From Candidatus Woesearchaeota archaeon (GTDB lineage Archaea; Nanobdellota; Nanobdellia; SCGC-AAA011-G17; JACPNG01), in assembly GCA_016185555.1 (NCBI GenBank), contig JACPNI010000044.1, forward strand, positions 1 to 5,535: DNA of 5,535 nucleotides. The letters are read 5' to 3'. The position numbers and the translations under genes are program-made. The notes below the pieces were generated by a model. It ran no database searches. It saw only the letters and a program-made list of their open reading frames with translations, and was not told the DNA's origin. Each line of letters begins with the position of its first letter. Positions within the stretch are counted from its first letter, which is position 1. Below, piece by piece: positions 1-5,535 of this stretch.

Positions 1-156
1 AATAAAAGAATATTGAATACAAGAAATCTAGCTAAGAGGTATATAGTCCCAGATTATGATGTTGAAAAAAGGATAGAAACGTCTTTTTATCCAGAAATTG
101 AATTTTTACCTAGTAAAACGTTAAATGATGCATTTAGCCTAATGGAGGCAGATTAA
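1..156 (+). CDS. 3' end of an unrecognised protein gene (partial)
   Basis: Frame 1 is open from the window edge for 51 codons and ends with TAA at 154-156. The next gene's ATG follows immediately at 157. The visible tail is soluble-looking and charged (RNLAKRY, DYDVEKRIE, EIEFLPSKTLNDAF), with no membrane segment and no motif I recognise. The ATG at 142 is in frame and only a few codons from the stop, so it is not a start. The reading frame is supported by the absence of stops, by the direct junction with the next gene, and by the ribosome-binding site of the next gene lying in its last codons. The 5' part lies outside the window, so no function can be given. It probably belongs to the same transcript as the next two genes. 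Confidence 0.7.
   Translation, partial: NKRILNTRNLAKRYIVPDYDVEKRIETSFYPEIEFLPSKTLNDAFSLMEAD
144..148 (+). promoter_or_regulatory. Shine-Dalgarno site for the gene at 157
   Basis: GGAGG lies 8 bases before the ATG at 157 and complements the anti-SD end of archaeal 16S rRNA (CCUCC). It sits inside the last codons of the preceding partial gene, which fits internal translation of a polycistronic message. It is the only clear SD among the genes in the window and supports the start at 157. Confidence 0.75.
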
Positions 157-759
157 ATGGATAAATACCAGCAAATGATTGATGAAGCATATGAAAATAT
201 TGCCATTAAAAAATATAAGGAAAGGCATAGGAAAGAAGTCAAAAGAAAAATTAAATCTGGACTAGAATATATTATAGCAAATTATAATCCCCTTATTGGC
301 CTATTACCTGGGAAGTACCAAGAAAAGCACAAAGAAAGATCTAAAGAGCTTAATCCCGTTGCAGCCTCAATATCGAGTGCAATAATTTTAGGCCTTGGTG
401 CATATTTTGTTGGACAACATTTAAATAGCTTTGATTTGGGTTTTTCAGTGGGCCAAATGGATAATATAAACGGGGTTACTTCTTTAAAGCCACTTTATTA
501 CTCTTTTCTTGGCGGTGGGCTCTCAGAAAAAACAACCCGCATTTTATCCTATTATTTTATGATAGAAACTATACCAAGAATTGCAATATCTGCACTTAGA
601 AAAAAAGCATTTGGAACAACAATTTTAGAGTTTGCAAACTACCTAAAAGACCGACTCACATTCGATAAAGCATATGATAAAGAAACCAAAAAGGAAATAA
701 ATAATCTTAGAAAGAAAAATAGAATAAAGGATTATTTAATATCACAAGATGAAAGATAA
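157..759 (+). CDS. hypothetical membrane-associated protein, basic, 200 aa
   Basis: I do not recognise the family. The first 65 residues are strongly charged and mostly basic (KKYKERHRKEVKRK), interrupted by a short hydrophobic patch around 38-51. Residues about 67-87 (PVAASISSAIILGLGAYFVG) form a clear candidate transmembrane helix rich in small residues. Residues about 112-120 and 132-147 are moderately hydrophobic and might be a second membrane or re-entrant segment. The last 50 residues are again highly charged (DKETKKEINNLRKKNRIK). The basic flanks point to a cytoplasmic location of at least one end. The start at 157 is supported by GGAGG 8 bases upstream and by direct contact with the preceding stop codon. 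The 3' end overlaps the next gene by 11 bases, implying co-transcription and probably translational coupling. The downstream partner carries an export-like signal, so the two may act together at the membrane; that is inference from position only. Confidence 0.75.
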   Translation: MDKYQQMIDEAYENIAIKKYKERHRKEVKRKIKSGLEYIIANYNPLIGLLPGKYQEKHKERSKELNPVAASISSAIILGLGAYFVGQHLNSFDLGFSVGQMDNINGVTSLKPLYYSFLGGGLSEKTTRILSYYFMIETIPRIAISALRKKAFGTTILEFANYLKDRLTFDKAYDKETKKEINNLRKKNRIKDYLISQDER

Positions 760-1879
760 ATATTGCTTAACCAGAAGAGAAATACTGGGGTTATTGGGGT
801 CCGCAGTAATTGTTGGGGCTGGATTAAAAATCATAAAAGAAAAGATAAAAGATTTTGTAACGAAACCAAAACCGAATACATTTATTGCAGGCATTGATTT
901 TGAAGCATATAGAGATGAAAGAATAAAAATGCCAAATGGGGATTATAAAGAAATAAGCATAGGCTCCTTTACATCTACTTCTGCTTATAGTATTGCTGAA
1001 CTTGCACAGAAAACATATTCAAATCTAATAAGTGTTATACCATATTACCCAGATATAATCGACAAGAACCCCGACACACCTTTAGATAAAAATCCAAAAG
1101 AAGAATATAAATTTGAATTACTTAAATCTGGAGATGAAGTTATCAAGAATGTACTAAGTAATAGTGATATAAAAGACAAAAAATGGGCCTTGTTCAGAAT
1201 AAAAAATTTTCCAGAGTATGAATTGCTTTTTAAAAACTTTTCTAGTTATAGTTTTTTAGAAAACCTAGTAAGTAATGTATCGAGAGTTTCAGAATTGATA
1301 TTTGCAAACAATGCAATAATAGAACTTGAAGCAAGATTAGTTGGAGAGACACCAGAGCAGATAAGTAATCTTTTTAAAATTGCAAAAGAAGTTTATCCAA
1401 AAATTGTCAGAGCTATAAGCATAACAGACCATAGTGATGCAAGTGGGGAATTATGGTACCCAAAGGTTATTGAAGACTACTCAAAAAATGCAGAGATTGT
1501 CATAATAAATAATTATTTATCCGATGAATCAGGATTAAAAGAAAACATATTAAACCTTAAGAAAAAACTCAATATAGGCAATAGACCACGTAAAAAAATT
1601 TTTGCACGAATTTTAACCGGTGAGTTTAGAAAAAATTATGGGTTTATGGGCGATGAAAAAGAACTAGAGTCAATGCTTAAAGTTGCCTATGAAAATGCAG
1701 ATGGATGCATTGCTTGTGACTTAAACGGCGCATGGCTATTTTCCGGAGAAAAAAATCCACTAGATACTGGTAGAAGAAGAGCAGCTGTAAGTAGATCATA
1801 CTTTAAATTTTTGGGGTATAAGTTGCAAAAAAACAATAACCCAACAATTCCACAAATGATGGATGGTCCTGGTATGTAA
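749..1879 (+). CDS. putative exported or membrane-anchored protein with Tat-like signal, possible TIM-barrel fold, 376 aa
   Basis: The N-terminus has TRREILGLLG (residues 8-17), close to the twin-arginine pattern S/T-R-R-x-F-L-K. A hydrophobic stretch to about residue 26 follows, then basic residues (KIIKEKIK). I see no clear signal-peptidase site and no lipobox cysteine, so it may stay as an uncleaved anchor. The remaining ~335 residues alternate short hydrophobic strands with helices. Eight strand-like segments stand out: TFIAGIDFEA (44-53), LISVIPYY (93-100), WALFRIKNF (146-154), AIIELEARL (189-197), VRAISITDHS (220-229), EIVIINNYLS (249-258), KKIFARILTG (282-291) and GCIACDLNGAW (319-329). 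This layout suits a (beta/alpha)8 barrel of glycoside-hydrolase type. Acidic residues E193/E195 and E292 lie in or after strands 4 and 7, but catalytic roles are speculation. The ATG at 749 is inside the previous gene; the next in-frame Met is residue 61, which would delete the signal. No strong SD is visible, consistent with coupling. Confidence 0.8.
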   Translation: MKDKYCLTRREILGLLGSAVIVGAGLKIIKEKIKDFVTKPKPNTFIAGIDFEAYRDERIKMPNGDYKEISIGSFTSTSAYSIAELAQKTYSNLISVIPYYPDIIDKNPDTPLDKNPKEEYKFELLKSGDEVIKNVLSNSDIKDKKWALFRIKNFPEYELLFKNFSSYSFLENLVSNVSRVSELIFANNAIIELEARLVGETPEQISNLFKIAKEVYPKIVRAISITDHSDASGELWYPKVIEDYSKNAEIVIINNYLSDESGLKENILNLKKKLNIGNRPRKKIFARILTGEFRKNYGFMGDEKELESMLKVAYENADGCIACDLNGAWLFSGEKNPLDTGRRRAAVSRSYFKFLGYKLQKNNNPTIPQMMDGPGM

Positions 1880-1892
1880 CTCAATGCAATAG

Positions 1893-1902
1893 TTTTATAA
1901 AT
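1893..1902 (+). promoter_or_regulatory. archaeal TATA box for the aIF2 beta operon (probably leaderless)
   Basis: TTTTATAAAT lies in the only sizeable intergenic gap on the + strand (1880-1923, 44 bases). Its centre is about 26 bases before the ATG at 1924, the usual archaeal TATA-to-start-site distance. Transcription would therefore begin at or within a base or two of the start codon, giving a leaderless message. This agrees with the lack of any Shine-Dalgarno motif in 1903-1923. A purine-rich BRE next to the box is not convincing (GCAATAG). Confidence 0.65.
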
Positions 1903-1923
1903 CTTATAGAGCTGATTTTATTT

Positions 1924-2331
1924 ATGGAATATCCAGAGTTATTGAAGAGAGCAAGGGCAAATCTTCCAGAGTCAGTATTAAAACATGAAAGATTTGATAT
2001 CCCTAAATCAGTTGGTCATATAGAAGGGAATAAAACCATTATAAGCAACTTTAGCCAAATATGTGACACATTCAGGAGGGAACCATCCCAGCTGTTAAAA
2101 TATCTGCAAAGGGAACTTGCAACACCAGCACATATAGATGGTTCCAGATTGATCCTTGGTAGAAAAATGAGTTCATCTTTAATTAATGCAAAAATAGAAG
2201 AGTATGCAAATACCTTCGTTCTGTGCTATGAGTGCAAGAAACCAGACACCCAGCTGATAAAGCAAGATAAAGTTACAATTATAAAATGCCAAGCTTGCGG
2301 AGCAAGGCATCCATTGAAATCCAAGATCTAA
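1924..2331 (+). CDS. translation initiation factor aIF2 subunit beta
   Basis: This is the beta subunit of the archaeal aIF2 heterotrimer, which with GTP delivers initiator Met-tRNA to the small ribosomal subunit. The 135 residues match the full normal length of archaeal aIF2 beta. Recognisable family segments run in order: an N-terminal helix; RFDIPK (23-28) and IEGNKTIISNF (33-43); the central alpha/beta domain with REPSQLLKYLQRELAT (52-67) and IDGSRLILGRK (71-81); then the linker INAKIEEYANTFVLCYEC. The C-terminal zinc ribbon keeps all four cysteines, C101-x2-C104 and C122-x2-C125 (CYEC, CQAC), followed by GARHPLKS. The start follows a TATA box at leaderless distance and gives a complete N-terminus. 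It heads a cluster with DUF424, an HD enzyme and an NMD3-like gene, separated from DUF424 by one base. I see no truncation or missing residue. Confidence 0.97.
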   Translation: MEYPELLKRARANLPESVLKHERFDIPKSVGHIEGNKTIISNFSQICDTFRREPSQLLKYLQRELATPAHIDGSRLILGRKMSSSLINAKIEEYANTFVLCYECKKPDTQLIKQDKVTIIKCQACGARHPLKSKI

Positions 2332-2332
2332 T

Positions 2333-2629
2333 ATGAATATAAAGATTCATAAAACAGAAACAAGGGATATTATTGCCATATGTGACAAGGATTTGATAGG
2401 AAAAACTTTAACGGACGGAAATTTACATTTAGAAGTTTCTGAAAGGTTTTATAAGGGAAAAGAAATTTCTGAAGCAGCAGCAGTCGATATTATTAGAGAA
2501 GGCAAAAGAAGATCAAGCATTTTTAATATCCTTGGAAAGAGATCAGTAGATTTTGCATTAAAAAATGGGATTATAGATAAGGAAAATATAATTAAAATCA
2601 AGGATATCCCTCATGCTCAAAGCATATGA
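2333..2629 (+). CDS. DUF424 domain protein (archaeal, translation-associated context)
   Basis: This small 98-residue archaeal protein matches the DUF424 family in length and hallmark segments. It has an N-terminal strand (IKIHKTETRDIIAICDKDL), GKTL (23-26), the conserved LEVSERFYKG (33-42), helices with EAAAVDIIREG (47-57), FNILGKRSVDFALKNGII (64-81), and the C-terminal IPHAQ (92-96), which I regard as diagnostic. The biochemical role of the family is not established. Genes of this family often sit near translation genes in archaea, and here it lies between aIF2 beta and an HD enzyme. The start is one base after the aIF2 beta stop with no SD of its own, so translation probably continues from the upstream gene. 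The 3' end shares ATGA with the next gene. The region of GKRRSS (57-62) is more basic than I would expect for the family. Confidence 0.88.
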   Translation: MNIKIHKTETRDIIAICDKDLIGKTLTDGNLHLEVSERFYKGKEISEAAAVDIIREGKRRSSIFNILGKRSVDFALKNGIIDKENIIKIKDIPHAQSI

Positions 2630-3594
2630 TAATTAAAACACATTATGGAACCTTTAATTCTTCAATAAGCGGGGATCTTCTAGAAAGTAGGTTTATAAGG
2701 AGACTTGCTAAGATATTCCAGGATGATTTATCACCAGCGTTTTATATGCGAGCATCAAAAGCAACTAGATTGGAGCATACCATTGGGGTTGTTCATCTTA
2801 CTACATTAGTTAACGCTTCCAAAGAGGAGAAAAAATTACTTGAATATTCCGCTCTCTTGCACGATATTGGTTTACCTTGTTTCGGACATATAGGAGAATC
2901 TGTGATGCAAAGAGTTCTGGGAAAGGGTCATGAAGAAAATGCGCTTGATATAATTAAAAACAGTGAAATTAGAATAACACTAAAAAAAGAGGGAGTTTTA
3001 GAACAGGTAATAAAGATCTTTAACAAAAAACACTACCTCGCCAAACTAATTTTCGGTGATATTGACTTAGATAATACTGACAATCTATATATTTACCAAA
3101 TAAAGAAAAATAAAAAACCAAAGCATAACCCAATTAAGCTGGCATCATCGTTCTATATCAATAATAAAAAAATATTCTTTAGTTCAGACATTATTAATGA
3201 AATCAGAAAATGGAAGAGAACGCGATATGATGTGTATAATAGCTTGTTAAAAAAAGAAAGGCTGGTTAAAAGCGCTATTTTAGAAGAAGCACTATTTTAT
3301 TTTTGTTTGAAAGATCGTTCTATTTTGGCATTGGATAATAACGCTGCAGTAAAGCAAATGCTTAGATATCCACCATCAAAAGAGCTGCTTGAATGTTTAA
3401 TAAAGAATAAACCCCTAAAACCAAAATACTTTGAAATATCAGAAAATGATAAAGAACCCAGAATAGAAAAAGACTGGTCAATATTAAATAAAAGTGTAAT
3501 TAAGCTCGATAAAGATATAACTATTAATACCAACAAAGGACTAATTAAATTAAACAAAATATATAGAGATAAAATAGTGCATATAGCATTTTAA
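2626..3594 (+). CDS. HD-domain phosphohydrolase related to SAMHD1/COG1078 dNTPases
   Basis: The 322-residue protein begins like COG1078/SAMHD1 enzymes, with a THYGTF segment (5-10), a helix with RFIRRLAKIFQ (22-32), and RASKATRLEHTIGV (42-55) corresponding to the family R-[FL]-EH-[ST]-LGV motif. Metal ligands appear intact: H51, H79-D80 (LLHDIG) and D149 in DIDLDNTDN (145-153). H88 and H102-E103 (GHEEN) match further active-site positions. Against the usual HD-x-GHGPFSH, this protein reads HDIGLPCFGH, so the histidine equivalent to SAMHD1 H210 is Leu83. Expected activity in this family is hydrolysis of dNTPs or other nucleotides; the substrate here is unknown. After residue 160 the sequence is lysine-rich and not clearly alignable by eye, and total length is below the ~400-450 typical of the family. 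It starts in a 4-base ATGA overlap with DUF424 and ends 2 bases before the NMD3-like gene, so it is embedded in a translation operon. Confidence 0.85.
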   Translation: MIIKTHYGTFNSSISGDLLESRFIRRLAKIFQDDLSPAFYMRASKATRLEHTIGVVHLTTLVNASKEEKKLLEYSALLHDIGLPCFGHIGESVMQRVLGKGHEENALDIIKNSEIRITLKKEGVLEQVIKIFNKKHYLAKLIFGDIDLDNTDNLYIYQIKKNKKPKHNPIKLASSFYINNKKIFFSSDIINEIRKWKRTRYDVYNSLLKKERLVKSAILEEALFYFCLKDRSILALDNNAAVKQMLRYPPSKELLECLIKNKPLKPKYFEISENDKEPRIEKDWSILNKSVIKLDKDITINTNKGLIKLNKIYRDKIVHIAF

Positions 3595-3596
3595 AT

Positions 3597-3929
3597 ATGA
3601 ACGAAGATAGACATGTTGATTATTATGAAGCAATAGTGCAGATTAGACCTAAAGACAGTGATGTTCTTTTATTTATTAAAAAAGAGGTTAGTCTTAGGAA
3701 GGATGTTACAATAGCTAAAGTAGTTGAGGAAAAATATGGCTATGATGTTTATATTTCTTCTCAGTATTTTGCAAGAGGTTTGGGTAGAAAATTAAAAGCA
3801 AGATTTGATGGAAAGGTCACTATAAGCAGGAAATTACATCATCAGGATAGGATGACTAGAAAACTTCTATACCGGGCTACTGTATTATTCAGGCTTAATC
3901 CAAAAGAAGAACCTGAAAAAGAGGCTTAG
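3597..3929 (+). CDS. NMD3-like protein, short form lacking zinc ribbons
   Basis: The protein resembles the middle portion of archaeal NMD3, a relative of the eukaryotic 60S-export adaptor that binds the large ribosomal subunit. Matching segments are DYYEAIVQIRP (8-18), LFIKKEV (25-31), ITKV-type TIAKVVEEKYGYDVYISS (38-55), FARGLGRKLKARFDGKVTIS (58-77, the AR-x2-RKLK type), RKLHHQDRMTRK (78-89) and YRATVLFRL (92-100). Full archaeal NMD3 proteins have an N-terminal region of CxxC zinc ribbons and are around 350 residues; this one has 110 and no cysteine at all. The ATG at 3597 comes 2 bases after the previous stop and no coding continuation lies upstream in this frame, so it is a genuinely short protein, not a window artefact. 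The acidic tail KEEPEKEA looks like a natural end. It is the last gene of the operon, facing the convergent surface-protein gene 33 bases away. Confidence 0.82.
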   Translation: MNEDRHVDYYEAIVQIRPKDSDVLLFIKKEVSLRKDVTIAKVVEEKYGYDVYISSQYFARGLGRKLKARFDGKVTISRKLHHQDRMTRKLLYRATVLFRLNPKEEPEKEA

Positions 3930-3962
3930 AGAAAATCGTCTAAACTATAATTTTATTGGAGG

Positions 3963-3977
3963 TTATTTTTTCCTTTT
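3963..3977 (+). terminator. probable oligo-T terminator of the aIF2 beta operon
   Basis: The + strand reads TTATTTTTTCCTTTT starting 34 bases after the NMD3-like stop codon. Archaeal RNA polymerase commonly terminates at such T-runs without a hairpin. The tract overlaps the last codons of the opposing gene. I see no convincing stem-loop in the 33-base gap. For the minus-strand gene the best equivalent is the CTTTTTC complement of 3915-3921, inside the NMD3-like tail. Confidence 0.5.
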
Positions 3978-5535
3978 AAAAAAAGAGATAAAATACACTA
4001 TTACTGCTATTGCGACAAATGTAATAACTAAAAGCAAAGTTTTTTGATATTTCTTATGGGGTGGTTCTTTAATAACTTCACCAGTTATAGTTTTCTCTCT
4101 TTCGGTTATATTTCTAACCTCTGTAATATTACATTGAATTGAGGTTTCTGGTTGTACATCACTACTATCAATATTAGCTACCTCTCCTCGTTGTTTTTTT
4201 GTTTCGCAATCATTTATGTCAAAACAAGATCTTATTTTTTTATTAGTAATGCATGATCCCCATTCGCTGCATGTCCATTTTATTTTACAAATTATATCAA
4301 CCTCACTGTTATCGGTTGAACTAGAACAACCGGGATCATTTGGATAATCTACCAATAAGTCATTGTCATTATCTTTAAGATCATTACACTCTGCTTTTTT
4401 CCCACTGCCGCCTCCACCTCCACCACCTCCACTACTTCCTCCTCCAGAACTGCCGCCTCCACCTCCTCCACTAGAACTACCCCATACAGAAAACTCACAA
4501 TAGGGTACCTGCCAAGTACATGTTGTTGTAGTGTTGGATATTAATGTAGCATCTGCTGTTCTATCAACGCAATTAGCGCCTGAATCATCACAATGGAACA
4601 ACTTAGTACAATTAGCGCCTGTTGTTGGTATTATAACCTGGCAAACTTCTGCATGAAGATTATTAACGATTTTATCCCTTGTCGTAGAGTCTAAACCCAT
4701 ATATGTGCTGCTTTTCTTAAAACCTGATGAGGTGATTGTCCTTGTTTTGTCATTTAATGAAGTTTTCGATATGCTAGCATTAATAAATATAATCCCGGCA
4801 GTCCCATCAGAGCTATTAATTTTGACATTTAGCCTTCTTCCTGCAGTATAGTTAATTTTCATACCAGAGTTTGGTCCACAAACATAACCTTGTCTGTGAT
4901 CATATACCCCATCTTGATTAGAATCATAATAAACATCCCATGCACTTGGAACTTTAATTTTTGCAACAAAATTACAATATGCACAGTTTGATAATGATGA
5001 CGCTGTTGTAAAATTAGAGCACCTACTTGTTGCACATTTATTATTTGAATCACAAACATACAGCTTATAGTAATATGTTGTCTGATTACTTAAGAGGAAC
5101 GAAAGTGAATCTGTTCCATTAAATATATTTGCGCTATGCCATAAGTTATACTGTCTTACACGATTACTTCTAAGTATTCCCTTATCATAAATTGAAGTAT
5201 TAAGCAACGAGCATTTTGAATCATTTAAGTAGAATTTGAGTGTCCCATTTGCAGGTTTGTTTGTAGTATATGTGATTAGAGCAGCATCAGGATATTCTTC
5301 AACATTAACACCAGTGACTAATGGTGTTTTTGTATCCACATAACTCGCAGCATTCACCCCCCCGGCGGTACATTTATCTGAATACTGGCAATCCCAATCA
5401 TTGCAATCAATGTTTCCATCTCCATCATCATCTATGCTGTTAAAACAATCTTCACCCTTAACAAACCCGTATTTCAATATATCCTCAAATTTAGCAACAT
5501 CTACACCATATGCAAAAGTATTTGTTATATCAAAA
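3963..5535 (-). CDS. large secreted surface protein with Ca-binding-like loops, Gly linker and C-terminal anchor (5' partial)
   Basis: The frame is open from the right edge (about 523 visible codons) to TAA at 3963-3965. The in-frame TTG at 5475-5477 is not needed as a start, since 19 further codons upstream are open; residues below count from it. Order: Asp/Cys segment EDCFNSIDDDGDGNIDC (9-25); fibronectin-III-like domain (about 51-160) with ALITYTTNKPANGTL and TTYYYKLYVCD; DSNQDGVYD (185-193), an EF-hand-like loop; a Cys-rich domain to about 330; a Gly/Ser linker (333-359); Asp/Cys segment from C364 to C384 with DNDNDLLVD; thrombospondin-1-like KWTCSEWGSC plus RSCFDINDC (400-424); a Thr/Glu stalk; a transmembrane helix (about 479-499); and a KRKK tail. 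Visible cysteines number 25 and N-glycosylation sequons 13, consistent with extracellular placement and disulphides. Role is unknown: attachment, cell-cell contact or S-layer association are possible. A signal peptide would be outside the window. Confidence 0.88.
   Translation of the reverse strand, partial: FDITNTFAYGVDVAKFEDILKYGFVKGEDCFNSIDDDGDGNIDCNDWDCQYSDKCTAGGVNAASYVDTKTPLVTGVNVEEYPDAALITYTTNKPANGTLKFYLNDSKCSLLNTSIYDKGILRSNRVRQYNLWHSANIFNGTDSLSFLLSNQTTYYYKLYVCDSNNKCATSRCSNFTTASSLSNCAYCNFVAKIKVPSAWDVYYDSNQDGVYDHRQGYVCGPNSGMKINYTAGRRLNVKINSSDGTAGIIFINASISKTSLNDKTRTITSSGFKKSSTYMGLDSTTRDKIVNNLHAEVCQVIIPTTGANCTKLFHCDDSGANCVDRTADATLISNTTTTCTWQVPYCEFSVWGSSSGGGGGGSSGGGSSGGGGGGGGSGKKAECNDLKDNDNDLLVDYPNDPGCSSSTDNSEVDIICKIKWTCSEWGSCITNKKIRSCFDINDCETKKQRGEVANIDSSDVQPETSIQCNITEVRNITEREKTITGEVIKEPPHKKYQKTLLLVITFVAIAVIVYFISFFKRKK
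4404..4466 (-). repeat. in-frame direct repeat in the Gly/Ser linker
   Basis: The + strand 18-mer ACTGCCGCCTCCACCTCC occurs at 4404-4421 and again at 4449-4466. The offset is 45 bases, or 15 codons, so the frame is kept. The whole stretch 4401-4481 is a CCT/CCA-rich tract coding for Gly and Ser. It probably grew by duplication or slippage and is likely to vary in length between strains. Confidence 0.75.
4570..4621 (-). repeat. short direct repeat coding for GANC
   Basis: CAATTAGCGCCTG is found at 4570-4582 and 4609-4621 on the + strand, 39 bases (13 codons) apart and in frame. Both copies encode Gly-Ala-Asn-Cys in the surface protein, but the residues after them differ (TKLFHC versus VDRTAD). 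It may be a remnant of a small internal duplication in the Cys-rich domain. Confidence 0.5.

Noticed and set aside
37..43. TATA-like GTATATA as promoter for the gene at 157
   Set aside because: It is inside the preceding coding frame and about 117 bases before the start, while the direct gene junction and SD already explain expression from a shared transcript.
1687..1884. 65-codon open frame on the minus strand
   Set aside because: It lies antisense to the end of the Tat-like protein gene, whose frame has better composition and context; no motif or start signal supports it.
3297..3557. 86-codon hydrophobic open frame on the minus strand
   Set aside because: It is the antisense of the Lys/Asn-rich end of the HD gene; A-rich codons read backwards give artificial Leu/Ile/Phe stretches.
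3956..3962. GGAGG before the T-tract as a ribosome-binding site
   Set aside because: No + strand start codon with an open frame follows; it is probably chance sequence in the convergent gap.
4401..4481. CRISPR or satellite-like repeat array
   Set aside because: The repetition is explained by Gly/Ser codons in a coding linker; there are no regular spacers.
4859..5059. 66-codon open frame on the minus strand
   Set aside because: It is in another frame of the surface-protein gene, with no independent signal.
5475..5477. TTG as the start codon of the surface protein
   Set aside because: The same frame stays open for 19 more codons to the window edge, no SD is near, and starting there would leave an exported protein without a signal peptide.

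Overview
The window looks like a compact, AT-rich archaeal genome, most likely from a DPANN lineage. Three adjacent genes match archaeal families: translation initiation factor aIF2 beta, a DUF424 protein and an NMD3-like protein. A TATA box sits at leaderless-promoter distance before aIF2 beta, and genes are packed with overlaps or gaps of a few bases. The Cys/Asp-rich surface protein on the minus strand, with its glycine linker and single C-terminal anchor, is a style common in Woesearchaeota/Pacearchaeota-type genomes. The exact lineage is an inference from gene style, not from a marker tree.

Region 1 (1-1879, + strand) is one tightly linked group. It starts with the last 51 codons of an unrecognised gene. 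An unrecognised 200-residue membrane-associated protein follows with no spacing (good Shine-Dalgarno GGAGG). Next, overlapping by 11 bases, comes a 376-residue protein with a twin-arginine-like N-terminal signal or anchor; its strand/helix pattern suggests a TIM barrel. Together they suggest an envelope-related function of unknown nature.

Region 2 (1893-3977, + strand) is a likely four-gene operon driven by a TATA box at 1893-1902. The order is aIF2 beta, DUF424, an HD-domain phosphohydrolase resembling SAMHD1/COG1078, and a short NMD3-like protein. Spacings are 1 base, a 4-base ATGA overlap and 2 bases, so the genes are probably co-transcribed and translationally coupled. Three of the four belong to translation or ribosome biology; the HD enzyme is the outlier. 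A T-rich stretch just after the operon is a plausible terminator.

Region 3 (3963-5535, - strand) is the 3' part of a convergent gene for a large surface protein that enters from beyond the right edge. It carries three DxDxDG-type calcium-binding-like loops, a fibronectin-III-like domain, a Gly/Ser linker, a thrombospondin-1-like Cys/Trp segment and a C-terminal membrane anchor.

I saw no tRNA, rRNA, CRISPR array, insertion sequence or phage gene, and no gene-free stretch over 300 bases. The most interesting items are the HD enzyme with an altered active-site motif inside a translation operon, the stand-alone NMD3 fragment, and the uncharacterised membrane/Tat-like gene pair.
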